Notes under the pieces: model-generated
Databases searched by the model: none
What the model was told of the DNA's origin: nothing
The model's input: only the letters and a program-made list of their open reading frames with translations
DNA from: CAZRXG01 sp964603985
Lineage (GTDB): Bacteria > Chloroflexota > Anaerolineae > Aggregatilineales > UBA3940
Direction: 5' to 3'
Assembly: GCA_964603985.1 (NCBI GenBank)
Contig: CAZRXG010000013.1
Coordinates: 1-64,000, forward strand
DNA: 64,000 nt
Shown: piece after piece, positions 1 to 9,708 of the stretch
Layout: each line of letters opens with the position of its first letter
Numbering within the stretch: position 1 is the stretch's first letter
Translations under genes and position numbers: made by a program

Positions 1-1049
1 TCCTGCTCGCCGCCCCACCGGCCCGCGACCGGCGGCAGCGGCCTGCGTTTGGGTTCTTGGTGTGGCGGCTCACACTCCCACGTTTCAGACTCGGGGTGCC
101 CCTTCTCCGCCTCCTCGATTTCCGGCGGCTCCCAGCCATCGGCCAGGCGGCTGGCGAGCACGGCTGCCGGGTTGGTGAACGCCGCCCCTCTCTCGGCCTC
201 CTGGCGCAGCGCGGCGCAGGCGCGGGCCACCCGCTCCGGCGTCAGGTTGAGCGTTTGTGCCAGGTGCCCGGCCCGGCTGCGCCACACGCCGAACTCGACC
301 AGCAGGCGGGCGGCTTCTGCCGTGGCATCGTCAGGGGCAGGGGGAGAGAGGCCGGTCGGTGGCATCTTTGGGGCCGGAGAAGGAGGAGGTGATGCATCCC
401 GGAGATGAGTATCAGAGCCAGCACCACCAGCACCACCAGCACCACCTTCGCCGGGTGATGCCTGTTTGGGAGGAGCGGCCTCTGGTGGTGGTGCTGTTTG
501 TTGTTTGACTGTTTGTTGTTTGACTGTTTGTTGTGAGACTGTTTGTTGTGAGACTGTTTGTTGTGGGGTGTCTTTCCGACCCACCCCTGGGTCGGTTTCT
601 AACCCACCCTGGGTTACTTTTTTACCTACCTCTGGGTCAGTCTCCGACCCACCCCGGTCGCCCTTCTCTCCCGCACCGTCACGCTCAGGCTCGCCCAGCG
701 CCCGGAAGCGCAGGCTGTAAACGTTCACCGCGTGGCTGCCGTTCTCAGATTGGGTGCGCCTGACGGTGATCAGGCCCAGCGCTTCGAGATGCTGCACCGC
801 CTGGTAGGCGGTCGTCTTGGACAGCCCGGTGCCCCCGTCGAGCGTGCGGCCATCGCGGGTCGTGATGCCGCAGCAGATCTGGGAGAGGGAGATGGCGTCG
901 GCGTCCTTCTTGAAGCCGAAGGTGCGCCGCACGATGTAGAGCAGGACCTTGAGCTGTGCCCCGCTCAGCCGCGAGAGCCACACGTCGAAGAGCTCGTCCG
1001 GCGTGGGCGTGGTCGTGGGGCTGAGGAATCCCCTGGATACTTCCATCAT
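1..1049 (-). CDS. Replication-initiator-like winged-helix protein, 3' end beyond window
   Basis: Reading the minus strand from ATG at 1049 gives an open frame of 349 codons to the window edge with no stop. A second ATG follows at once, and AGGAAGG lies about 8 bases upstream. Residues 18-115 look like the winged-helix domain of phage or plasmid replication proteins (RepO type): an LSGAQLKVLLYIVRRTFGF helix, then a helix-turn-helix with LSKTTAYQAVQHLEALGLI. Residues 130-215 are low complexity: two TDP/VG repeats, five QQTV-type pentapeptides and a Gly/Ala run. A second conserved-looking segment (about 243-309) follows. By family it would bind an origin or operator of a mobile element; that role is inferred. 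It is transcribed away from tRNA-Asp. A plain HTH regulator is the alternative. Confidence 0.7.
   Translation of the reverse strand, partial: MMEVSRGFLSPTTTPTPDELFDVWLSRLSGAQLKVLLYIVRRTFGFKKDADAISLSQICCGITTRDGRTLDGGTGLSKTTAYQAVQHLEALGLITVRRTQSENGSHAVNVYSLRFRALGEPERDGAGEKGDRGGSETDPEVGKKVTQGGLETDPGVGRKDTPQQTVSQQTVSQQTVKQQTVKQQTAPPPEAAPPKQASPGEGGAGGAGGAGSDTHLRDASPPPSPAPKMPPTGLSPPAPDDATAEAARLLVEFGVWRSRAGHLAQTLNLTPERVARACAALRQEAERGAAFTNPAAVLASRLADGWEPPEIEEAEKGHPESETWECEPPHQEPKRRPLPPVAGRWGGEQ
495..569. repeat. Five 15-bp tandem repeats inside the replication-like gene
   Basis: Five head-to-tail copies of a 15-base unit (tgtttgttgt plus ttgac, gagac or ggggt) run from 495 to 569. They are in phase with the minus-strand gene and encode Q-Q-T-V-S/K pentapeptides. 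Adjacent copies are identical in pairs, which suggests slippage-type expansion. A separate 9-base repeat (agcaccacc, three copies, about 420-446) encodes the Gly-Gly-Ala run. These are seen directly; whether they have a role beyond an interdomain linker is unknown. Confidence 0.9.
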
Positions 1050-1090
1050 GGCATGCCTTCCTGTTGGCGACTGGACAGCACAGCCGTGAC

Positions 1091-1128
1091 GGTGTATCCT
1101 AGAGGTGCTAGAACGTCTGGGATACACC
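1091..1128. promoter_or_regulatory. Inverted repeat upstream of the replication-like gene, possible operator
   Basis: ggtgtatcc at 1091-1099 is perfectly complementary to ggatacacc at 1120-1128, with a 20-base spacer, 42 bases upstream of the start at 1049. Position and symmetry fit an operator or initiator-binding site. The binding protein is not known; self-binding by the downstream winged-helix protein is one inference. Confidence 0.4.
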
Positions 1129-1398
1129 ATCCCGAATGCGCCGCCGGTTGTTTTCAACTGGCGGTTTGCATTTTCAGAACTGCATCCGCGCAGCCTCCTG
1201 TGTGACTCGGTCTACCGTCTGAGCAACACGTCCCCCCTGGTGACTATCGCGCACAAGGAGGGACGTGGTACAATTGCTCCCAACCTTGCGCTGATATTGC
1301 CAGCGCGTCGGTCAGACGCCTCATCAGGGAGTCGGACCTGATGAGGTGTCGTCTTGTATGGCGTTGTCCTCAGACGTGGGGAACAGCTTAGAGATGTC

Positions 1399-1427
1399 AA
1401 AAGCGTCAAACTCATGCAGTTTGACGC
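1399..1427 (-). terminator. Rho-independent terminator of tRNA-Asp
   Basis: On the minus strand a perfect 10-bp stem (gcgtcaaact / agtttgacgc, + strand 1403-1412 and 1418-1427) with a 5-base loop is followed directly by TTTT (1399-1402). It begins 27 bases after the tRNA 3' end. This is the classic arrangement for a single-gene tRNA transcript. Confidence 0.8.
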
Positions 1428-1454
1428 CAGGTGGAAGTGTTATGATGGTTGGAG

Positions 1455-1527
1455 CGGGAGCGACGGGATTCGAACCCGCGATCTCCGGCTTGACAGGCCG
1501 GCATGTTAACCGCTACACTACGCCCCC
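1455..1527 (-). tRNA. tRNA-Asp (anticodon GTC)
   Basis: The minus strand folds as a full cloverleaf of 73 nt. Acceptor GGGGGCG pairs with CGCTCCC (one G-U), anticodon stem CCGGC/GCCGG encloses loop CTGTCAA with anticodon GTC, and the T arm carries TTCGAAT. The discriminator base is G, as expected for Asp. CCA is not encoded. A -35/-10 promoter lies just upstream and a terminator downstream, so it is a single-gene unit. The replication-like gene beyond it makes this a possible integration site, but no attachment repeat was found in the window. Confidence 0.95.
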
Positions 1528-1540
1528 TTTTGTATGCAAG

Positions 1541-1569
1541 AATTTACCATACACTATGAACCGCGTCAA
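1541..1569 (-). promoter_or_regulatory. Sigma70-type promoter of tRNA-Asp
   Basis: On the minus strand TTGACG (+ 1564-1569) is followed after 17 bases by TAAATT (+ 1541-1546), placing the transcription start about 7 bases before the tRNA 5' end. A 9-bp inverted repeat (1566-1574/1588-1596) overlaps the -35 box. Confidence 0.7.
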
Positions 1570-1629
1570 GCACTAGTTTGTATAAAAAGTGCTTGAGGGC
1601 GTGGCCTTCTGTAGCGCTTAACCTCCACC

Positions 1630-1635
1630 TATAAT
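1630..1635 (+). promoter_or_regulatory. -10 box upstream of moxR-like gene
   Basis: A perfect TATAAT lies 40 bases before the MoxR start codon. The expected -35 position (about 1607-1612, ttctgt) matches poorly, so the promoter may depend on an activator or an extended -10. Confidence 0.5.
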
Positions 1636-1674
1636 GAGCAAGTATTGGTACCTCTCAACCAAGGAGCTGCAAGC

Positions 1675-2631
1675 ATGTCCTCGGTTAAGTCAGTTGGTGA
1701 GCGGCTTGTCCAGAATGTTGAGCGTGTGATCATCGGCAAGCGCAAAGAAATAATGCTGACCCTGGCCGGTCTCTTGTGCCAGGGCCACATCCTGATCGAA
1801 GATGTACCCGGGGTCGGCAAAACGATGCTGGCCAAAGCCCTGGCTCGCTCAATTGGGTGCAATTTCAGCCGCCTTCAGTTCACGCCCGATATGTTGCCCA
1901 GCGATGTGACCGGCGTGTCGGTTTTCAACCAGAAGACGCGTGAGTTCGAATTCCGCCCAGGCCCGATCATGGCCCAGATCGTGTTGGCAGATGAGATAAA
2001 CCGGGCGACTCCCAAAACGCAGTCTGCGCTTCTGGAGGCAATGGAGGAAAGGCAAGTCACGGTTGATGGGACAACCTACCAACTGGCACGCCCTTTCCTG
2101 GTGCTGGCAACCCAGAACCCGATTGAGTACGAGGGAACCTTCCCGCTGCCCGAAGCGCAGCTTGACCGCTTCCTGCTCCGCATTCGCCTGGGCTATCCCT
2201 CGACTTCGGATGAGACTGCCATACTCGACGCCCAGCAGTTCGAGCATCCTGTAAACCTGATCGAGCAGGTGGTCCCCGTCGAGGAATTGCTTCAGGCACA
2301 GGAGGAGATCAAAAGCGTCTATCTGGACAAGCAGATCAAGCGTTATGTGATTGACATTGTGACTGCCACCCGCACCCATGACGACGTATACCTTGGAGCC
2401 AGCCCTCGTGGCAGCCTGGCGCTATACCGGCTCTGTCAGGCATGGTCTGCTTTGGCAGGACGCGATCACGCCCTGCCCGACGACGTGAAGATGCTGGCGG
2501 AACCTGCACTGGCCCATCGCATCATTGTAGGCCCGGCAGCGCGTATCAAGGATATTACCGCCGAAGGTATCGTAGCAGAGATTCTGCGGCAGGTAGCCGT
2601 GCCTGGCGCGACGCTCGGCTCCGCCATGTAG
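1675..2631 (+). CDS. MoxR family AAA+ ATPase
   Basis: A 318-residue AAA+ ATPase of the MoxR/RavA clade, cytoplasmic, thought to act as a chaperone that remodels or activates partner proteins. Visible motifs: Walker A around 43-50 (GVGKT, Lys49), Walker B LADEINR at 104-110, sensor 1 LATQNP at 144-149, and DRF at 164-166 near the expected arginine finger. The start at 1675 follows AAGGAG; the in-frame ATG at 1645 has no such site. The DUF58 gene starts 14 bases after its stop, the usual MoxR-DUF58 pairing, and a perfect TATAAT lies upstream. Family assignment is secure; the substrate is unknown. Confidence 0.93.
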   Translation: MSSVKSVGERLVQNVERVIIGKRKEIMLTLAGLLCQGHILIEDVPGVGKTMLAKALARSIGCNFSRLQFTPDMLPSDVTGVSVFNQKTREFEFRPGPIMAQIVLADEINRATPKTQSALLEAMEERQVTVDGTTYQLARPFLVLATQNPIEYEGTFPLPEAQLDRFLLRIRLGYPSTSDETAILDAQQFEHPVNLIEQVVPVEELLQAQEEIKSVYLDKQIKRYVIDIVTATRTHDDVYLGASPRGSLALYRLCQAWSALAGRDHALPDDVKMLAEPALAHRIIVGPAARIKDITAEGIVAEILRQVAVPGATLGSAM

Positions 2632-2645
2632 CCGGCTGGAATATC

Positions 2646-3905
2646 ATGGCTCGCCGGAGAAACGTCATCTACCTGGTCGTTGTTGTGAGCCTGCTGGCCG
2701 GGTTGATCACCGGGCGTACGTTTTTCTTCAACGTCGCATATGCCTTTGTTGGCTTATTGCTCTTCTCTTTCCTATGGGCCTGGAATGGCGCTAACTGGCT
2801 CAGGCTTGCGCGCCAGACTCGCGCCCGGCGTGCCCAGGTGGGGCGCTACATGGAGGAGCGCTTCACTGTGCGTAACACCAGTGTCTTACCCAAATTGTGG
2901 GTAGAGGTCTACGATGAGTCGGATCTGCCAGGCCATCGGGCCAGTCACGTTGTGAGTAATGTGAGGCCCCACGCCGGGGCTTCCTGGCTGGTGCGGACGT
3001 TGTGCCTGCGACGGGGTGAGTTTCGTCTGGGCCCATTGCGTGTTGTGACGGGTGACCCTTTCGGCCTGTTTGAAGTCGAGCGCAAGATCAGTGCTACCTC
3101 GAGGCTGGTTGTCTATCCCTTGACTGTGGAGATCCACGATTTTGCCCTGCCGATTGGCTTGCTGCCCGGTGGCGATGCGCTGCGTCGCCGCACTCATCAC
3201 GTCACCACTAATGCCGCAGGCATCCGTGAGTATGTGCCTGGGGACAGCTTCAGCCGTATTCACTGGCGAACGACCGCTCGCCAGAACCGATTGATGGTCA
3301 AGGAGTTTGAGCTTGATCCGCTGGCCGATGTCTGGTTGATCATGGACACCGAGCAAACCGTGCACATCGGCGAATACGAGCCTACCGACGCCGATGCTGA
3401 GCGGATGCCCTGGGAGACCGAAGCTGAATTCTTCATCCCGCCGACAACCGAGGAATACTCGGTTACCATCACTGCCTCGCTGGCGCGTTACTTCTTACAA
3501 AAAGACCGGTCGGTGGGCTTTGTAACCTATGCGCAGCGTCGGGAGATCATCCAGGTTGATCGTGGGCCGCGCCAGTTGACAAAGATCCTGGAGACTCTGG
3601 CACTCGTTCGTGCTCGGGGTATGGTGCCGCTCGGCCAACTGCTGACACTTGAGGGCAACCAGATGGGGCGTGGCACAACCCTGATCGTCGTCACGCCGTC
3701 TACACGCGATGGGTGGATTACGGCGGCCCACCACCTGCTCCAGCGAGGGCTGCGTGTAATCGCTGTGCTGACCGACCCGGAGAGCTTCGGGGGGCGGCCC
3801 GGCATGAGGCAGCTTGCTCTTCGGTTGGGTGTCCTGAGCATCCCCACATACATCGTCAGGCAGGGCGACGATCTGCAACTGGCCCTGAGCCGCAGGCGTA
3901 CGTGA
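2646..3905 (+). CDS. DUF58 domain protein, MoxR partner
   Basis: 419 residues with two N-terminal membrane segments (about 7-25 and 28-47) followed by a cytoplasmic beta-rich region. The DUF58 signature IREYVPGDSFSRIHWRTTAR sits at about 193-212. A von Willebrand-A-like core follows (DVWLIMDTEQ near 230), where the usual DxSxS metal site reads DTEQT, so metal binding may be altered. DUF58 proteins are habitually encoded beside MoxR ATPases, and here the two form a two-gene operon with a 14-base gap. The role is probably assembly or regulation of an envelope complex; this is inference from context. The gene is convergent with the MFS gene downstream. Confidence 0.9.
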   Translation: MARRRNVIYLVVVVSLLAGLITGRTFFFNVAYAFVGLLLFSFLWAWNGANWLRLARQTRARRAQVGRYMEERFTVRNTSVLPKLWVEVYDESDLPGHRASHVVSNVRPHAGASWLVRTLCLRRGEFRLGPLRVVTGDPFGLFEVERKISATSRLVVYPLTVEIHDFALPIGLLPGGDALRRRTHHVTTNAAGIREYVPGDSFSRIHWRTTARQNRLMVKEFELDPLADVWLIMDTEQTVHIGEYEPTDADAERMPWETEAEFFIPPTTEEYSVTITASLARYFLQKDRSVGFVTYAQRREIIQVDRGPRQLTKILETLALVRARGMVPLGQLLTLEGNQMGRGTTLIVVTPSTRDGWITAAHHLLQRGLRVIAVLTDPESFGGRPGMRQLALRLGVLSIPTYIVRQGDDLQLALSRRRT

Positions 3906-3924
3906 GTCGTGGATGGTGGCAGTG

Positions 3925-5250
3925 CTATTCAAGCAGGCGTGGTGACAGGCTTTGTGGATCTGTGCCATGCCCGGTCACGCTCTTCAGGCGTGCATCTGGT
4001 AACAGGAAGGCCATCACCAGTGAGCCAATCCCCAGCAGTATTGATACGGCAAACAGAACGCCGTAGGAAGTTCTTCCCAGCAGCCACCCACCAAAGGTCG
4101 TTCCAAGCACCCCCAGACCGCCGATTGCGTTGTTGATGCCCATATAGATCGTGCGCTGGTTCTCTGGGGCAATGTCGAGCACGTAGTTGAGGTAGCCCAG
4201 CAACATCAGGTTGTCCGCCAGGCCAATACAGACGTAGATCCAGACGTAGACACTGTGGAGCAGGTCGGCTGTACCCTGGGTGGTCAAAACCAGCACCAGC
4301 GCCAGTAAGGGGGCAGTCAGCAGGATCGCCGCCCCAATTTGCACCACACGCTGTGTTCCGAATCGGTCGGCGACGCGCCCTAGGATAAAACTGGCAAGAA
4401 GCGTTCCTACCGTCTGGGCCAGTATGAAGATGGCGATGGTCTGCTCAGGGAAATGCAGTTCCTCGGTGGCGTAGAGCACGTAGAATGGATAAGCCATCAT
4501 GCTGAGCAGCACAAGGGTGCGGGCCAGCATAATACGCCCCAGGCGGTGATCCTCTCGCAGGATGCGGATCAGGTGCTCGCCAAAGTCGCGCCAAGCGATG
4601 GAGGTGACTGCCGGGTCTTCCTCGCGCACAGGTGGTTCGTACATCTGGCTGCAGGCAACTGCCGAGAGCATCAGGCAGATGCCCCCCGCGCCGAACAAGA
4701 GCGCATAGTCATACGGGAACGTCGGGCCGGATTCGCCGAGGATATATCTCACCAGAGCCGTCACGCCCAACATTCCTATTCCCTTCCCAACCTGCCAGAG
4801 CGAGATGTAGCCACCGCGCTTATCCGGTGGAAAGGCGCGACCCAGGATGTCAAACCAGGCAACAGCAGCAAAACTGTCGCTGCCGAAGAAGAACATAACA
4901 GCCAGCACAAGTACCGACAGAGTCAGCCAAGCCGGGCTGGCCTCTGTCAGGGCGACAAACGCCGCAAAGGCCAGGACCAGCGGGCGCCCCATGAGGGCTG
5001 CCCGGATAAGCGCCGGCTTCTTGCGCCGGTGGCGGGCAACCAGATTCCCGGCTGCCAGTTGGGGAAGGTTCCAGGCCAGCATCAGGATGGTAACTATCGC
5101 CCCGACGAGCGTGGGGGGCGCGCCCAGCCGGGCAGCAAAGGCAGGCAGAACTGTGTTCAGGTTCATGAAACCCAGCGACATGGCAAAGAAAACGTAGTCC
5201 ATGCTGAAGAACAGCATGTTGTGCTTCTGCTTCAGGTAAGGTTTATCCAC
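3925..5250 (-). CDS. MFS transporter
   Basis: About 441 residues with some 12 hydrophobic segments, no signal peptide and a central cytoplasmic loop (about 190-220). The short basic loop after helix 2 (NLVARHRRKKPALIRA) is MFS-like. Substrate cannot be read from sequence. It is the last gene of a polysaccharide operon, 31 bases after the GT4 gene, which hints at a surface-glycan or precursor role, though it could be unrelated. The frame opens at TTG 5262; GTG at 5250 is preceded by GAGG at suitable spacing and is preferred. Confidence 0.8.
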   Translation of the reverse strand: MDKPYLKQKHNMLFFSMDYVFFAMSLGFMNLNTVLPAFAARLGAPPTLVGAIVTILMLAWNLPQLAAGNLVARHRRKKPALIRAALMGRPLVLAFAAFVALTEASPAWLTLSVLVLAVMFFFGSDSFAAVAWFDILGRAFPPDKRGGYISLWQVGKGIGMLGVTALVRYILGESGPTFPYDYALLFGAGGICLMLSAVACSQMYEPPVREEDPAVTSIAWRDFGEHLIRILREDHRLGRIMLARTLVLLSMMAYPFYVLYATEELHFPEQTIAIFILAQTVGTLLASFILGRVADRFGTQRVVQIGAAILLTAPLLALVLVLTTQGTADLLHSVYVWIYVCIGLADNLMLLGYLNYVLDIAPENQRTIYMGINNAIGGLGVLGTTFGGWLLGRTSYGVLFAVSILLGIGSLVMAFLLPDARLKSVTGHGTDPQSLSPRLLE

Positions 5251-5281
5251 CAAAAGCCTCAATTACCGGGCGATGACTTCT

Positions 5282-6418
5282 CTATTCGCCGACCAGATCG
5301 ACGTAATGGCGGCGCAATTGGCGTGCTGCCGCCTCCCACGTGAAAGTCTGGGCGCGCAGATGCCCTCTCTCTATCAGCGCGCGGCGAAGGTCCTCGTCGT
5401 CAAGAACGCGCTCCAGTGCCCCTGCCAGGGCATCAACGTCGAGCGGCTCGACCATCAACCCCGCGTCGCCCACAACTTCCGGCAGCGACGACGTGTTTGA
5501 GGTCACAACCGGCACCCCGCAGGCCATCGCCTCAAGCGGCGGAATCCCGAACCCTTCGTAAATTGAAGGGAAGGCAAACGCCCGCGCCGCGCTGTAGATG
5601 GCCGGGAGATCCTCATCGGGGACAAAGCCGGGGAGCAGCACGCGCTTCTCCAGCCCCAGGTCGGCGACCTTCCGGTAGAGCGGGTCGTCCAGCCAGCCTT
5701 TGCCGCCGACGATAACCAGCCTGAGGTCGCCCCGGTCGAGACGGTGCAGGGCTTCAACCAGGCGACCGTAGTTCTTACGCGGCTGGACGGTCCCCACGCT
5801 CAGGACGTAAGGAACGTCGCCGATGCCGTACCGCGACCGGACTGCTTGCAGGGTTGTCTCATCCTGGATCGGGTGGAAGCGCGCATCGACGCCACTATAT
5901 AAGACGTTGATTTTGTCCGGCGGGGTCCGGTAAAGATCGATCAGATCTTGCCGCGTCGCCTCCGAATCGGCCAGGACACGGTCGACCCGCGCCACCGAGC
6001 GCGGCACGACGCTGTTGAGGTAGGCACGTAAGCCCGGCGTAGCCGTCTCCGGAGTGCACACGAAGGAGAGATCGTGTACTGTCAGGATGGTGCGGGTTCC
6101 CTTGCGTGTGGGCGGCAGCGTGAAATCGGGTGCGTGGAGCAGGCTGATCGGCCCCGTCCACCGCTCAATGTGAATCGGAAGGCGTGCCCGGTGCCAGATG
6201 CGGGCCAACCACTCCGCGTCAAGGCGGGAGGGCCCCCAGGCGAAGTTGACGCCGGGCGGATCGGGAAGGGTGGCGACAGACTGCCCTGCGGCGAAGAGCC
6301 GGTAGTCGGTCTGAGCATCCTGCCGGGCCAGCGCCGTGATCAGCTCGCGGGTGTAGCGCCCAATCCCACCACCCTGCTCAAGCGCGGCGGTGTAGTCGAT
6401 GGCAATAACGGGGCTCAT
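5282..6418 (-). CDS. Glycosyltransferase family 4
   Basis: 378 residues, the full length of a GT-B retaining glycosyltransferase. The N-terminal acceptor domain has a glycine-rich loop (QGGGIGRYTREL). The C-terminal GT4 donor domain shows VLSVGTVQPRKN, the EGFGIPPLEAMACG segment with paired glutamates that bind the nucleotide sugar, and SNTSSLPEVVGDAG. It likely adds a hexose to a lipid-linked surface glycan in the cytoplasm. It starts 7 bases after the GtrA gene. It resembles the GT4 protein at 34114-35229, so the two are probable paralogues. Donor and linkage are unknown. Confidence 0.9.
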   Translation of the reverse strand: MSPVIAIDYTAALEQGGGIGRYTRELITALARQDAQTDYRLFAAGQSVATLPDPPGVNFAWGPSRLDAEWLARIWHRARLPIHIERWTGPISLLHAPDFTLPPTRKGTRTILTVHDLSFVCTPETATPGLRAYLNSVVPRSVARVDRVLADSEATRQDLIDLYRTPPDKINVLYSGVDARFHPIQDETTLQAVRSRYGIGDVPYVLSVGTVQPRKNYGRLVEALHRLDRGDLRLVIVGGKGWLDDPLYRKVADLGLEKRVLLPGFVPDEDLPAIYSAARAFAFPSIYEGFGIPPLEAMACGVPVVTSNTSSLPEVVGDAGLMVEPLDVDALAGALERVLDDEDLRRALIERGHLRAQTFTWEAAARQLRRHYVDLVGE

Positions 6419-6425
6419 CAGGGAG

Positions 6426-7010
6426 CTAATCCACGTCGTTGTAGGTCCAGTAGCGGTTGACGAAGAAGTTCCAGAACATCACCAGCACAACCGCAATCGC
6501 CCACGCCCCGGTCTCTCCGAACCACAGTGCAGTTTCCTCGCTCAGACCGGGGACGACCCTATGCACCAGGCCCTTCAGAGGACGGTTCAAGGTTTCGAGG
6601 ATCGGGACGCGGATAATGATACCGACGACATTGACGACGAAGAAAGTAAATGACTGCGTGACAATCGGCTTGGCGCGCGAGTCAGGGTAGGTCCAGTATC
6701 GATTCCAGATGAAGTTGCTGATGACGGCCAGGATAAAGGCAATCGCGCCTGCGATACCCAACCCGGTCACCGTGCCGAGCGGCAGCGTAATCTCAACCGG
6801 ATTGAACCAGCCCAGTGCTCGCAAGGCAGTAAACGCGCCAAGATCGATCACCGCGCCAATCGCGCCGACGACAGCAAATTTCCAGAACCGCCCGAACTCC
6901 TTGTGCTGCAACAGGGCACGCACGCGGGCGGCCAGACCACCGGTTGACGTTTCAAGAGATTCGGATGACAGGGTGTCGGTTGTTTCGCTCAAGTGCTTCT
7001 GTTTCTCCAT
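6426..7010 (-). CDS. GtrA family membrane protein
   Basis: About 194 residues: a polar N-terminus, then four membrane helices. The GtrA signature is clear: WKFAVVGAIGAVIDLGAF after the first basic patch, NFIWNRYWTY between helices, and a second FFVNRYWTY near the end. GtrA proteins are thought to flip polyprenyl-phosphate-linked sugars or help transfer them to surface polymers. It sits between the O-antigen ligase gene, which it overlaps by about 60 bases, and a GT4 gene, fitting glycan modification. ATG at 7010 is chosen; an upstream in-frame TTG at 7013 is also possible. The long overlap leaves the start uncertain. Confidence 0.87.
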   Translation of the reverse strand: MEKQKHLSETTDTLSSESLETSTGGLAARVRALLQHKEFGRFWKFAVVGAIGAVIDLGAFTALRALGWFNPVEITLPLGTVTGLGIAGAIAFILAVISNFIWNRYWTYPDSRAKPIVTQSFTFFVVNVVGIIIRVPILETLNRPLKGLVHRVVPGLSEETALWFGETGAWAIAVVLVMFWNFFVNRYWTYNDVD

Positions 7011-8518
7011 CAAGGTAGATCAGGATGCTCAAGACCCCAAGCAGCGCGCCTATGTGCAGGTGCAGATTGGCGACGTAGAGTTTATCCCAGAACTGGTGCA
7101 TACCGAGGTGCGTCCAGGTGCCCAGCAGGCCGAGCGCCGCGCTCCGGCGCCATGTGTTGACTTCGTGGCGGGTGACCTGCCACGTCTGCCAGAACACGCA
7201 ACCCCACAGCAGCAGGTAGGCCAGCAGCCCGATTATACCCGTTTCGGCCAGCAGATTCAGGTAGATGTTGTGGGCGTGTCCCAGAGGCAGCGGCCAGTTG
7301 AGCAGCGCGTAAGCAGGATAAACCGGTTCGTAATTCCCCAGGCCGATGCCCAGCCAGGGGTGGTAGCGGGCCATTTCCTCGGCGGCCTGCCAGTGGGCCA
7401 GCCGCTCGATCACGGAGAAGTTGCCCGAACTGATATCCACCCCGCGCACGTCGAAGGTCTGGACATACCCGGCGAAGTCCGTCAGGCGGGAGGCGATGGC
7501 ACCGGGGAGCAGATTGAAGCGCAGTGAGGCGTAGCCCAACGCCAGCGCGCCGACGACCAGCGCCACGCCGAGCCAGGTTTTACGCGGCCACCCCAGCAGC
7601 ATCGCCAGGGCCGCCGCGCCAAGCCCCAGCCAGGCCCCGCGTGACCACGACATCAGCAGCGCGGCGAGCAGCAACCCGCTCAACAAGGCAAACCCGACCA
7701 GTCTCCAAAGGTGCTCATTAAGCGCTGCCCCCACCAGTCTATCCAGGCGGATCGGGCGACCGGCCTGCCATGCCTCGCGCAGGGGGGCAGCCCACAAAGC
7801 CAGCGCGCCCAATGCCAACCCAAGCGCCAGGGGCAGCACCATGCCGATGAACCCGCCGTAGGGGTTGGGCTGCTCGAATGTCCCGTAGGCCCGGTAGAAG
7901 CGATCGTCGAGGATGAGGAAGTGCTCCGGTCCCTTGCCACGCAGACCGAACTGCCACACGCCGATCAAAGCCTGGGCCACGGCCGCCCCCAATACCAAGC
8001 CGACGACCACCTGCCAGCGGCGCTCCCCGGTCAGGTCAATGACCAGCCACATCACGAGCAGCAGTTGCCCCCACTTGATCAGCTCTTTCAACGCGAAGCC
8101 AAGTGAGAGTGCGTTCAGCAGGCTGAGACTCGCCGCGCCGACGAAGATCAACAGGGGCGCGTTGAACGGCGAGCGCGGGACGCTGATGTCGCGCCGCCGC
8201 ACGGCGTGCAGAAACCACGCGCCGAGCGTGACGAGCAGCGCGATCTGGCCTAGGTCGATGGGAAGCTGGGGGACGTAGTAGTCGGTCAGGGGCTTGGTGG
8301 GGCCGAGGACGAGCGCCACGCCCACCCCGGCCAGAGGGTCGATCAGGGTCAGCGCCAGCAAGATCACCACCAGCAGGCCGACAGCCGCCCACAGGAGCGG
8401 CAGGTGGGCCAGCGCAAGCCCGGCTCCAATGGCCCCCAGCGCCAGGAGAACCTGCGCCCAGCCGGGAAGCCACCCATTGGCTTTCCACCACCGGCGACGC
8501 ACCTTGTGGATGACCTGC

Positions 8519-8526
<8 letters not shown>
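6952..8526 (-). CDS. O-antigen ligase / polymerase family membrane protein
   Basis: About 524 residues with some 11-12 hydrophobic helices and one large extracytoplasmic loop after helix 8, typical of the WaaL/Wzy superfamily. The loop region carries HPWLGIGLGNYEPVYPAYA and a following LGHAHNIYLNLLAETG, both recognisable ligase-family signatures. It would polymerise or ligate undecaprenyl-linked glycan outside the membrane. GTG at 8526 overlaps the stop of the epimerase gene by 8 bases, suggesting translational coupling; the longer frame to 8586 would run far into that gene. It is one of two such proteins in the window. Confidence 0.88.
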
Positions 8527-9466
<940 letters not shown>

Positions 9467-9708
9467 AAAAATCTACTCCCGTTTGAATGGTCGCAGAGCG
9501 CGGCGTATTGTAGCGGATGCTCGCAGCCTCCGCTACCTCTCTCCGTAGTGCGGGCGGATTTGATTTTGTTGAAAAACTGATACTGCTTGCGACCTCCGAG
9601 CCAATGAGCCCAGTGCACCCCGGCCCAACCACCGAGGCAGCCAGTCATTCCCAAATCACCTGGCTCCATTCCGTCAGAGGCGCTCCCACCTTTGAGCGCC
9701 TGCACGCT

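Larger units (their letters stand above)
1050..1454. other. Gene-free stretch with three inverted repeats
   Basis: No convincing gene lies between the replication-like gene and tRNA-Asp. The stretch holds a 9-bp perfect inverted repeat at 1091-1099/1120-1128, an imperfect 14-bp inverted repeat at 1315-1328/1337-1350 with an 8-base loop, and the terminator of tRNA-Asp at 1399-1427. Short ATG-initiated frames here have no recognisable features. Confidence 0.6.

Noticed and set aside
150..230. Apparent frameshift in the replication-like gene near a run of G bases
   Set aside because: It came from a first misreading of the complement. On careful reading the frame runs unbroken from 1049 to the window edge.
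4453..5343. Plus-strand frame of 296 codons
   Set aside because: Antisense to the MFS gene, shadow of its codon pattern.
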